Positions 8,978 to 17,800 of a DNA stretch of 64,000 bases are shown here, piece by piece. A program made the translations under genes and the position numbers. The DNA comes from Polluticaenibacter yanchengensis (GTDB taxonomy: Bacteria; Bacteroidota; Bacteroidia; Chitinophagales; Chitinophagaceae). Position 1 is the first letter of the stretch. Every line of letters starts with the position of its first letter. The notes beneath the pieces are model-generated. The model made no database searches, was not told the DNA's origin, and saw nothing but the letters and a program-made list of their open reading frames with translations. The stretch spans positions 62,001 through 126,000 of the forward strand of contig JAQGEF010000014.1 in assembly GCA_027854065.1 (NCBI GenBank), read 5' to 3'.

Positions 8978-10912
8978 TTAAGTTTTCACCACAAAAATAG
9001 GAACATTCACCCCATGTCTCACCACATCAATAGTCGTTCCGTAAATTAAATCTTTAAAACTGCGGTGGCCATGGCTGCCCATTACTATTAAATCGACATT
9101 ATTACTTTTGGTAAACTTAATAATATCAGCACTCCTGTTACCAAAAGTAATATACCCTTCCGCATTATATCCCGCCTCTTTTAACTGCTGTACATACTTT
9201 TCCATTTGCCGCTCATCACCTTTACTTTCCTTATCATCTGCACTGCTGCCAAGATATTTCGCCGCAACACTTTCCAATACATGCAGTAAGCTGTAAGTAG
9301 TGTTAGCATTTCCCTGCATTAAAGCATAACTGATCGCCTTACTGTCCATATCACTAAAATCAACTGTAATTGCAATATGGTTGAATGCAGTTTTAGAGAT
9401 TTCAAGAGATTTAATATCCCCGTGGATCTGCCCCCGCTGGTGCTTGGTTTTATTCAGGAATGGATAAGCAATCACATACCCTAAAAGCAGCACTATAAAA
9501 ATCCCCAAAGCCGCCATTCCCCCCTTCAGCCAGAGACTGTCCGAGGTTTCAAGAATAGAAACTGTTTCCTCAAACATCATTCTTAAATTAAGGTACACCA
9601 ACACAGCCGTCACCAGCCATGCCAGGAATTTCACCCAGGGCTTAATCGTAAACTGCCCCATTTTCGCCTTATCACTTACAAAATGAATCAGCGGAATAAT
9701 GGCAAAACCTAACTGCATACTCAGTATTACCTGGCTAAGAATTAACATGAAATCGACATTCTTATCCCCGCTAAAATAAATAACCAAAACAGCCGGCACT
9801 ACTGCGATCAGGCGGGTAATAAGACGCCGTAACAAAGGATTCAAACGCAAATGCAAGTACCCTTCCATCACAATCTGCCCCGCCAGTGTACCGGTAACAG
9901 TACTACTCTGTCCGGCAGCTATCAGCGCAATAGCGAATAGTTTAGGTGCCCAGCTACTATTCAGGCTCCCTTCCAGTAATACATGCGCATCTTCAATACC
10001 GGCGATGTCCGTACGACCCGTTTTAAAAAACACCGCAGCACTCAGGATCAGGATACCAGCATTTACCAAAAAAGCCAGGTTTAAAGCAATCGCACTGTCA
10101 ATAAAATTAGCTTTCAAAGCCCGTTTAATATCAGAAGGATCACTCCCTATTTTCCTTGTTTGTACCAGCGCCGAATGCAGGTATAAATTGTGTGGCATCA
10201 CTGTTGCCCCAATAATACCGATACCCAGGTAAAGAGCTGTTTCTTTAGGCAAAGGCCCCATCACATTTTCCTGTGCATACAGATCCTTAGAATCCGGCAA
10301 AGACGGGATCAACCCTTTAAGCACATCCGTTACTTCCGGCTGTGCCAACACTAAATTGACAAGAAAAGAACCACCTATTACAAATATCAGCCCGACTATA
10401 AACAGCTCCATTTTACGCATACCTAAACGCTGCAACCAGAGCAATAAAAAAGTATCCAGTACCGTAATGGCCACTCCCCATATAAGCGGCATCCCGAATA
10501 ATAAATTCAGGCCGATAGCCATACCCAACACTTCCGCCAGGTCAGTAGCTGCAATAGCAATTTCTGCCAATACCCAAAGCACAAAATTCACACGCTTTGG
10601 GTAGTATTCCCGGTTGGTCTGCGCCAAATCCGCTTTCCGCACAATGCCTAATCTTGCAGACAAACTTTGCAAAAGCAATGCCATCAGGTTACTCATCAAC
10701 AATATCCATATCAGCGTATAGCCGTACTTGCTACCGGCAGCAATATCCGTAGCCCAGTTTCCAGGGTCCATGTAACCAATACTTACCAAATAGGCCGGTC
10801 CCAGGAAAGCAAAGAATTTCTTAAAGCGTCCCTTCTTATTTGTTGTATCTACCGACTCATGTACTTCCTGTAACGACTGCCGGTTATTTTTTACAATTTG
10901 TATTTTACGCAT
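8978..10912 (-). CDS. mntH: Nramp divalent metal transporter fused to a universal stress protein domain
   Basis: 644 residues. About 1-490 is an Nramp transporter with eleven or so helices: the metal site DPGNWATDIAAGS lies in the first helix and the MPHNLYLHSAL motif in the sixth. After a short linker, residues ~505-644 form a UspA domain (HIAITVDFSD, VDLIVMGSHGHRSFKDLIYG), with the GxxxG...G(S/T) nucleotide-loop style ending. Nramp proteins import Mn2+ or Fe2+ with protons. The USP part is cytoplasmic and may sense nucleotide or stress state; this fusion is seen in other Bacteroidota. It begins 8 bp after the DtxR-family regulator gene, which probably controls it. Confidence 0.93.
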   Translation of the reverse strand: MRKIQIVKNNRQSLQEVHESVDTTNKKGRFKKFFAFLGPAYLVSIGYMDPGNWATDIAAGSKYGYTLIWILLMSNLMALLLQSLSARLGIVRKADLAQTNREYYPKRVNFVLWVLAEIAIAATDLAEVLGMAIGLNLLFGMPLIWGVAITVLDTFLLLWLQRLGMRKMELFIVGLIFVIGGSFLVNLVLAQPEVTDVLKGLIPSLPDSKDLYAQENVMGPLPKETALYLGIGIIGATVMPHNLYLHSALVQTRKIGSDPSDIKRALKANFIDSAIALNLAFLVNAGILILSAAVFFKTGRTDIAGIEDAHVLLEGSLNSSWAPKLFAIALIAAGQSSTVTGTLAGQIVMEGYLHLRLNPLLRRLITRLIAVVPAVLVIYFSGDKNVDFMLILSQVILSMQLGFAIIPLIHFVSDKAKMGQFTIKPWVKFLAWLVTAVLVYLNLRMMFEETVSILETSDSLWLKGGMAALGIFIVLLLGYVIAYPFLNKTKHQRGQIHGDIKSLEISKTAFNHIAITVDFSDMDSKAISYALMQGNANTTYSLLHVLESVAAKYLGSSADDKESKGDERQMEKYVQQLKEAGYNAEGYITFGNRSADIIKFTKSNNVDLIVMGSHGHRSFKDLIYGTTIDVVRHGVNVPIFVVKT

Positions 10913-10920
10913 ACAACCCG

Positions 10921-11580
10921 TTATCCTTTTATTTTTACGTAAATATTTTTAGCAAGCTGCTCACTGATATTTACAGTTTTCTTATTCAGTTTTACGTCCA
11001 GTGATTTATCGAAGCTATACTGCTTGATAATGCTGATACAGGTACCTATCTGTAATTTTTTCATTTCAAGCATTTCCAGGAAATCAGCATTACGGCTATT
11101 TACAGAACATATTTCAAGCTCCGTATTTTTAGCAGCGAGTGTTAGTCTTGTTTTTTCCTGTTCCTTTATATTACCCTTGCTATCCGGTATCGGGTCACCG
11201 TGAGGATCAAAATCCGGGTACCCCAGGTATTTATCTAACTGCTCAATCAGTAAGTGACTTTTTACATGCTCCAGCTGTTCGGCTATTTCATGCACTTCTG
11301 TCCAGTTAATATTTAATTTATTTACCAGAAAATACTCCCATAACCGGTGCTTCCTGATAATAGACAATGCAAGTTGTTTACCATTATCAGTCAATGTTAC
11401 ACCGTAATATTTTTCGTAGTGCAGGAGATTTTTCAACTCCAGCTTTTTCAGCATATCAGTAATAGAAGCAGGTTTAGCTTTTAAAGCCTCAGCCAACTGG
11501 TTAGTGCTGGCACTTTTCCCGTTTTCCGTTAAGTGAAAAATAGCTTTTACGTAATTTTCTTCCGATATTGTATAAACCAT
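10921..11580 (-). CDS. DtxR/MntR-family metal-dependent repressor
   Basis: 219 residues. A winged helix (about 1-70) carries the recognition region LAEALKAKPASITDMLKKL. The dimerisation/metal domain (75-140) has HRLWEYFLV, EVHEIAEQLEH and DPHGDPIP, the usual metal-ligand patterns of the family. A C-terminal FeoA/SH3-like domain (about 145-217) follows. In the presence of Fe2+ or Mn2+ it should bind an inverted repeat and shut off metal uptake. It heads the operon with mntH and engB. A DtxR-type operator lies 3 bp before its start codon, pointing to autoregulation. Confidence 0.93.
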   Translation of the reverse strand: MVYTISEENYVKAIFHLTENGKSASTNQLAEALKAKPASITDMLKKLELKNLLHYEKYYGVTLTDNGKQLALSIIRKHRLWEYFLVNKLNINWTEVHEIAEQLEHVKSHLLIEQLDKYLGYPDFDPHGDPIPDSKGNIKEQEKTRLTLAAKNTELEICSVNSRNADFLEMLEMKKLQIGTCISIIKQYSFDKSLDVKLNKKTVNISEQLAKNIYVKIKG

Positions 11581-11583
11581 ATT

Positions 11584-11599
11584 TTTAGGTTAGCCTAAA
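11584..11599 (-). promoter_or_regulatory. DtxR-like operator before the dtxR-mntH-engB operon
   Basis: TTTAGGTTAGCCTAAA has arms TTTAGG and CCTAAA around a 4-nt centre. The core TTAGGTTAGCCTAA is the left three quarters of the classical DtxR box. It lies between the -7 box (11608-11615) and the ATG (11580), covering the likely transcription start, an ideal repression site. Confidence 0.8.
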
Positions 11600-11607
11600 T
11601 TTTATTT

Positions 11608-11615
11608 CAAATATA
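11608..11615 (-). promoter_or_regulatory. -7 box TATATTTG of the dtxR operon
   Basis: The minus strand reads TATATTTG, an exact TAnnTTTG match, 27 nt upstream of the start codon. No clear -33 element was found. Confidence 0.5.
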
Positions 11616-11659
11616 ACTAAACTCTATGGTACATGAAAAAAATAATTGTTTTTTTGCAC

Positions 11660-12649
11660 ATGAAACTGAAATCAATCTTACTCATTTTTACAATTGCTAC
11701 AGTTGCTTTTATTGGCTGTAAATCCAAAAAAAGCCTGAGTGGCAGCGACGAAATTGATGCTACGGAATTCGTAGATTTTTTTGATGACATTAAGCTTCCT
11801 ATAAACCTGTCCGATACCAGCTTTAAAAGAAAAATAAGCGACAGTGCGGTTATAGGTGAGAAAATAATCGGTAGTTTTTTAAACGACACTATTTTTAGCA
11901 AACAGTTTAAAGAATCCAAACCAAAAGTATATGCTATCGGTAAATTCAAAAATGAGGATACTGAAACTTACCTGGTTTTAAAAGCAGTCCAAAATAAAAA
12001 AGAAGCCTACTATGTAGCCGTCCTGGACGAAAACTACAAGTACATCACGAATATGTTCCTGATAGGAAAAAACATTCCACGCTCCGAAGTAAGCAATGTA
12101 GAAATAGATACCCGCCTGAATTTTAATATTATTGAAAAATACAAACAAAAAGACGGCTCTTACAACCAGTTTACCGAAGTAAAGGCCTACAATAATGTTG
12201 GTGTTTTCATGGTGATACTAACCAACGGGTTAAAAAAAGGAGAACATTTAGAGATAATCAATCCCATAGACACTTTACCCAGCACCCATAAACTAAGCGG
12301 TGACTATGAGAAAAATGACAGGAACTTCATCACCATAAGGGATAATAATAAATCCGGTAAATTAAATTTCTTTCTATACTTTGACCAGGATAACGGACAG
12401 GAATGTTATGGTGAATTAAAGGGAGAAATGACCATTGTAAAAGCTGATAGCGCCTATTATCAAAGTCCGACCGACCCCTGCAAAATTGGCTTTAAATTCT
12501 CCGGCAACAAAGTCATCATTAAAGAACAGGTTAACTGCGGCAATAAACGCCCGATGAACTGCACTTTCAATGCAAGCTATACTAAAAAGAAAGCCGAAGT
12601 AAAGAAAACGGAACCAAAAAAAACGGAGCAGAAGAAAGCAACTAAATAA
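11660..12649 (+). CDS. Lipoprotein of unknown function
   Basis: 329 residues. A lipoprotein signal peptide ends in AFIGC, with Cys20 as the acylation site, followed by a Lys/Ser-rich KSKKS. The body shows no family I recognise; it includes VYAIGKFKNEDTETYLVLKA and two cysteine pairs near the end (EQVNCGNKRPMNCTF). The tail is Lys/Glu-rich with KKTEPKKTEQKK. The start at 11660 gives a normal 20-residue signal; an ATG at 11633 would add nine residues. It is divergent from the dtxR operon, so the DtxR site might also affect it, but this is speculation. A terminator follows at 12670. Confidence 0.75.
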   Translation: MKLKSILLIFTIATVAFIGCKSKKSLSGSDEIDATEFVDFFDDIKLPINLSDTSFKRKISDSAVIGEKIIGSFLNDTIFSKQFKESKPKVYAIGKFKNEDTETYLVLKAVQNKKEAYYVAVLDENYKYITNMFLIGKNIPRSEVSNVEIDTRLNFNIIEKYKQKDGSYNQFTEVKAYNNVGVFMVILTNGLKKGEHLEIINPIDTLPSTHKLSGDYEKNDRNFITIRDNNKSGKLNFFLYFDQDNGQECYGELKGEMTIVKADSAYYQSPTDPCKIGFKFSGNKVIIKEQVNCGNKRPMNCTFNASYTKKKAEVKKTEPKKTEQKKATK

Positions 12650-12669
12650 TCATTAAGTCCCGTACTAAT

Positions 12670-12706
12670 AAAACCTGCAGTGACTTTTACAGACACTGCA
12701 GGTTTT
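12670..12706. terminator. Intrinsic terminator after the lipoprotein gene
   Basis: Arms AAAACCTGCAGTG (12670-12682) and CACTGCAGGTTTT (12694-12706) pair perfectly around an 11-nt loop, with a T run after the stem. It may also serve the converging transglutaminase-like gene. Confidence 0.85.
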
Positions 12707-12709
12707 TAT

Positions 12710-13840
12710 TTATGGCTTAGCCCAGAATAAATTTGGGTTATTGGTTTTATAATTAATGAACTTTACTTTGGTTTGGGTATGTTCTGACACTTCCATTTGC
12801 GGTGTCTGCAAAAGCCCGTCTAATGGTAACAACTCTATAAAAGTGATATCCTTTCTCCTAGTCCAGGTTTCTGCGTCATATTCGCTGGTCATTGCACATT
12901 GAAGCCTGTAAAGGTTTTTAGCCATATAGACATCAAGGTAATCTTCTTTACTTTGTAATATGCTGCGGTTCCAGTTAGCATCAGCATTAAGCACCAGTGG
13001 CTGGTTATTGATCAATCTTTCTCTCACTTCCCCGATACCCAGCAAGGCGCCTTTCTCATCCATAACATAAGCATCAAAAGTCGGGTCTATCCATATCCAT
13101 TTATCCAGGTCCTTAATAAAAACACTATTGATTACATGGCAATCATCAAATTTAGTTTCCTTAGGCATGCAGGTAATATACCTGGACGTTATTCCTAAGG
13201 AGAGGTAACATTCATTCAGGATAATTGCCAGCATCCTGCAATTAACGCCACGATTTTCTGCTTTACATATTTTAATCAGGTCAATAGCATTTTTCATAGA
13301 AGGATTATCACTGCTCCCATCATGCCGTACCAGGTTGTGGACCCAATGCATCAGGTTAAATACTTTAGATAACTCACTCCCGTCCCCCGCTATCGAGTCT
13401 AATTTCAACTCTTTCCTGATTTTAACCAAAGCCGCATTTTCAGCAGGCTGGTACTGAAACGCCGGGATAAAACGGCGGTCTTCGTAATTATAAGCCGCAG
13501 CTTTTTTCAACGTATTTAACTTCGAAGGTTGATAGCGGATCTGCGTTCTCGCAGAATCCTTGCCATTAAGAAGAATGGTAAAGTTATATTGTCCGATCGC
13601 AGGATCTATAGTAAACGAAACCGAATCAATATCTGTATAAAAAGTGACTTGCTCAGCAGATGTCACGTAAACATCCAACTTTTCTTCCGGTACAATGCGC
13701 CAGGCCTTTTTCTTTAGCCTGACGCCTTCCTTAATATCAACCTGGATAGAAGTTGCATTAATTACCGGGGTATTTTTTTGCGCATTGGTGTGTTGTGTTA
13801 ACAGTAGCAGTACTAACAGTAATACGAAGTTAATGTTCAT
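12710..13840 (-). CDS. Secreted transglutaminase-like protein
   Basis: 376 residues. The signal peptide ends THTNA|Q-like (LLLLTQHTNAQ). The core fold is marked by GVNCRMLAIIL (catalytic Cys), KFDDCHVINSVF (His) and KWIWIDPTFD (Asp), the Cys-His-Asp triad of the transglutaminase/NGLY1-like superfamily. It could be a protease or a structural relative; the substrate is unknown. The ATG at 13840 is chosen because it gives a normal signal peptide; a longer frame reaches 13915 but adds a charged, unlikely N-terminus. Upstream lies a TG-rich leader and then the repeat region. Confidence 0.8.
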   Translation of the reverse strand: MNINFVLLLVLLLLTQHTNAQKNTPVINATSIQVDIKEGVRLKKKAWRIVPEEKLDVYVTSAEQVTFYTDIDSVSFTIDPAIGQYNFTILLNGKDSARTQIRYQPSKLNTLKKAAAYNYEDRRFIPAFQYQPAENAALVKIRKELKLDSIAGDGSELSKVFNLMHWVHNLVRHDGSSDNPSMKNAIDLIKICKAENRGVNCRMLAIILNECYLSLGITSRYITCMPKETKFDDCHVINSVFIKDLDKWIWIDPTFDAYVMDEKGALLGIGEVRERLINNQPLVLNADANWNRSILQSKEDYLDVYMAKNLYRLQCAMTSEYDAETWTRRKDITFIELLPLDGLLQTPQMEVSEHTQTKVKFINYKTNNPNLFWAKP

Positions 13841-13954
13841 TGTATGTGTGTGTTTATAATGAACGTATAACGCAGCTAAAAACAAAAGGTTACACTCATG
13901 TTCATTTTTTTTCAAAAAATATCATTTGCTTTTTCCCGCAAGTATTGATTTCTT

Positions 13955-14078
13955 TTTGGAGCTGTCGGCTATTATTCATTATTCCGCTTCAGTCCGGCGT
14001 GCTTTTGGCTCCGCTACGCTCGGTGCTCCTGCGTCGCACTGGCTCGTGCCTCGCCACCAACGCATACCGCAGCCTTTC
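13955..14078 (+). repeat. Dispersed intergenic repeat R, copy 2
   Basis: It starts TTTTTGGAGCTGTCGGC, contains CGCTACGCTCGGTGCTCC and GGCTCGTGCC, and ends ACCGCAGCCTTT. It has the same layout as copies 1 and 6a. It faces copy 3 (14634-14778), and the two enclose the 166-bp tandem repeats. Confidence 0.65.
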
Positions 14079-14129
14079 TGCATTTTGTTTTCTATCTGCT
14101 TAAACATAAGTTGACACCTGATAAACTCA

Positions 14130-14585
14130 ATAAAGATCTCAATCCCATTTCTGAACAAAGTGAAGAAAGGACGCTGTAAAATAGCAGGGGGGATTTCTCC
14201 CCGGTTGTTTAATTTCAAAGTAGTTCGCATTGTCCTCGTCGAAATGACTGCGATTGCAGAATATTTAAAGCACTGAACAGTCATTCTGAGCACAGCGAAG
14301 AATCTCAACCAAATTTCTGAACGCAGTGAAGAAAGTAAGTTGTAAAATAGCAAGGGGATTTCTCCTCGGGTTGTTTAATTTCAAAGTAGTTCCCATTGTC
14401 CTCGTCGAAATGACTGCGATTGCAGAATATTTAAAGCACTGAACAGTCATTCTGAGCGCAGCGAAGAATCTCAACCAAATTTCTGAACCCAGTGAAGAAA
14501 GTACGCTATAAAATAGCACAGGAATTTCTCCAAGGCTGTTTAATGTCAAAATAGTTTTGATTCTTCTCGATGAAATGACAACGGT
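14130..14585. repeat. 166-bp tandem repeat, nearly three units
   Basis: The word TCTCA preceding the TTTCTGAAC segment occurs at 14137, 14303 and 14469, an exact 166-bp period. Each unit holds CAGTCATTCTGAGC..CAGCGAAGAATCTC on the plus strand and, on the minus strand, GTCATTTCGACGAGGA followed by GAGAAATCC. These two words are common dispersed repeats in Bacteroidota genomes (from memory). Units 2 and 3 are more alike than the first, whose left end is degraded. No gene is seen. Confidence 0.85.
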
Positions 14586-14633
14586 TTATTAAGTTTAAAA
14601 TGCCTTCCTCTGCCCAACAGAGATATAAAGATC

Positions 14634-14778
14634 AAAGGCTGCGGTGGACAGACGGCTGCCCTGCAGGGGCAGGTACGAGCCCTAAGGATATTACCTGCCG
14701 GATAGGAATATGGCGAGTACGTCACCCGGCAGTACACCGGACAAATGCTAATTCATTTACAAAAGTCAATAGCCCATA
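14634..14778 (-). repeat. Dispersed intergenic repeat R, copy 3 (inverted)
   Basis: Read on the minus strand it has CATTTGTCCGGTGTACTGCC, GTACTCGCCAT, GGGCTCGTACC and CTGTCCACCGCAGCCTTTGA, closely like copies 4 and 5. The outer end is ATGGGCTATTG, a weakened form of TTTGGGGCTGT. Confidence 0.7.
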
Positions 14779-14813
14779 ATAAAAAATTATTATAAACGAT
14801 TGACTTTATTCAT

Positions 14814-17800
14814 TTATCGCACTAAAGAAACTGTTCCTTTATAAGATTTAGAACTGCCGTTTTTAAAATCTACCTGGATATAATAAACATATGCCCCGGA
14901 AATTTGGTCTTTCTGTGTTTTTTGATGCACGCCGTTCCAGTAACCATTGAAGGTATCTCCTTCCCAGATCAGTTCACCATAACGGTTGAAAATACGGGTT
15001 TTAGCAGTCACAATATTTAATCCGAATATGCGGAATACATCATTCTTGCCATCGCCGTTTGGAGAGAAAGCATTAGGAATATGCACTTGCGCGCTGGTGC
15101 CCGATATCTCATAATCCAGGTAGGCCGTATCCGTACAATTATGCTCGTTATAGGCAATCAGCCGGACTTTATACAGGCCTGTATCTCCAAAAACATGAAC
15201 AGGATTTACATCACGAGAAGTTGCAAACGGGTTACCAAACTGCCATTGATAACGGACAGCACCCTGGCTTTCGTTTTTGAACTCTACTCTGCGATTGAAT
15301 GCGATACCTGGATAAGGAGACGCTGTGAAACCTGCAATCGGCACATCATGAACGGTAACTGCATTTACCAGCAGTTTCTCATTTTCACAACCAAACCCAT
15401 CCTTTGCCTTTACACTGATATTGTAAGTACCCGGTATATTGTAAGTATAAACAGGATTAGGCGATTGTGATGTTTCTCCATTGCCAAAATTCCACAAATA
15501 GCTGGTCGTAGCATTGGTTTTCAAATCCATATTTACTGTAAGCGGCATACAACCTGCAGACGGACGAACTGTAAAGCTGACATCCGGCAATAGCGTTACT
15601 TCTACCCTTAAACTCTGTGCGGCACCTGGTGTGGAACAACCGTCATTTACAATTAATGATACAGTAGCAGATGTTTTTAGCTGCGTAAGTGTCATTGTAT
15701 TAGTGTTGCTTCCGGATGGTGTCCAGGTATACTGGTAAGGATTGCCATTGCCACCGCTAACAGTAGCCGTAATGGTCACATTCTGGTTATAACAAACAGA
15801 AGGCGCAGATGCTGTAAGGGTTACCAATATTGGCGGATAATAATTGACAGTTGTAATATGAGTGCCTGTACAACCATTACTTTGAAGCACATTACTGGTG
15901 TAAACGCCTGCGGCATTAACTGTTCTTCCATCCGGTAACCGGTGCGTTTGCCCGGTACATTTGTACACAGTTTCAGTTGTCTGAATTGGTTGTTTTACCA
16001 ATAAATTATAAACCGTAATAAGACTATCGCATTGTGTCACCTGATAGCGCAACGTGTCATTATAAATGCCGGTTGTATTGACCACTCTACCAGACAGGAA
16101 TGTATAAGTCTGATCGTAACAAATTTCCGCATTAATGTTTTGCCTTGTTACCTTAAACTCCCGAAGGTGGATGGCGTATATAACACTATCGCAACCGGAT
16201 ACAACATAACGGAGGGTATCCGCATAAGTACCGGTTTGATTCAATATTTTGCCGGATGGAGACTTGTATGCGCTTCCTTCACAAAAATCAATATTTAAAG
16301 TCTCGGTCAGCTTAGGCATCACAGTAATACGGTAACTGGTAATGATACTGTCACAATTAAATTGTACAGACTTTAATGTATCGTTATAAACACCCGCTGT
16401 ATTCACCTGGCGGCCGCTTAGCGGTAGTTTAAAGTTATTACCGATACAAATGGTAACGGATGAATCACGGTAAGAAGGTCGCCATACAGTGAGATTCACT
16501 GTATAACGGACACTATCACAACCATTACCTGCAAAACGCAACGTATCCAGGTATATCCCATCTGTATTCACCCGTATTCCGGACGGTAAACGGTAACTAT
16601 CGTTTAAACAGATATTTGCATTAATGGTTTTCAGGCCGGGATAAATAATTGATAGCGTGTAAGTGTAAATCACACTATCGCAAGCGCTATTGCTGTACCG
16701 CAAAGTATCAGAATAAACACCTGCCTGGGTAATGACTTTACCGGACGGTAAGCGATAGGAAGCGTGCTCGCAAATACTTACCGGTCGAGGTTCGCGTTTT
16801 ACAGGTAATACTTTCAGGTTAACTGTATAAATAACGCTGTCACAGCCGGTAACAACATACCGCAATGTATCTGAATAAGTACCAGCAGTATTAAAAGTTT
16901 TCCCGCCTGGTGAAACATAACTGTCGATTTCACAAATCGTCGTATCTATCGTTTTCCGGATTTTATCTAATACGGTTATTGTGTAACGGGTAATGATACT
17001 GTCACAATTAAATTGAACGGATTTTAATGTATCGTTATAAATACCCGCTGTATTCACCTGGCGGCCGCTTAGCGGTAGTTTAAAGTTATTGCCGATGCAA
17101 ATGGTAACGGATGAATCACGGTAAGAAGGTCGCCAAACGGTAAGATTCACTGTATAACGGACACTATCACAACCATTGCCCACGAAACGCAAAGTATCCA
17201 GGTATATGCCATCTGTATTCACCCGTATTCCGGACGGTAAACGGTAACTATCGTTTAAACAGATATTTGCATTAATGGTTTTCAGGTCGGGATAAATAAT
17301 TGATAGCGTGTAAGTGTAAATCACACTATCGCAAGTGCTATTGCTGTACCGCAAAGTATCAGAATAAACACCAGCCCGGGTAATGACTTTACCGGACGGT
17401 AAGCGATAGGAAGCGTGCTCACAAATACTTACCGGTCGAGGTTCACGTTTTACCGGCAATACTTTAATGTTTATGGTATAAAATACACTATCGCAGCCGG
17501 TAGCAACATACTTTAATACATCTGAATAAGTACCTGCAGTATTAAAAGTTTTCCCGCCTGGTGAAACATAACTGGCGATTTCACAAATTGTGGTATCTAT
17601 TACTACATTTTTCTGAACAAAAAATCCTACTTTATAAATAAGAATGAGGCTGTCACAATTATTTCTTACAGATTTTATGGTATCCCGGTGCTCACCTTCT
17701 GTGTTGACCAGCCGCTTGCTGTATGGCAATTCAAAAGAAGTACCCCGGCAGATAGTGGTATCAATATTACGCTTTACTGCTCTGTAAATAGTAATAGTAA

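Noticed and set aside
13979..14549. Two overlapping minus-strand frames of 94-124 codons in the repeat gap
   Set aside because: Both translate the 166-bp tandem repeat, and they share the same peptide because the DNA repeats.
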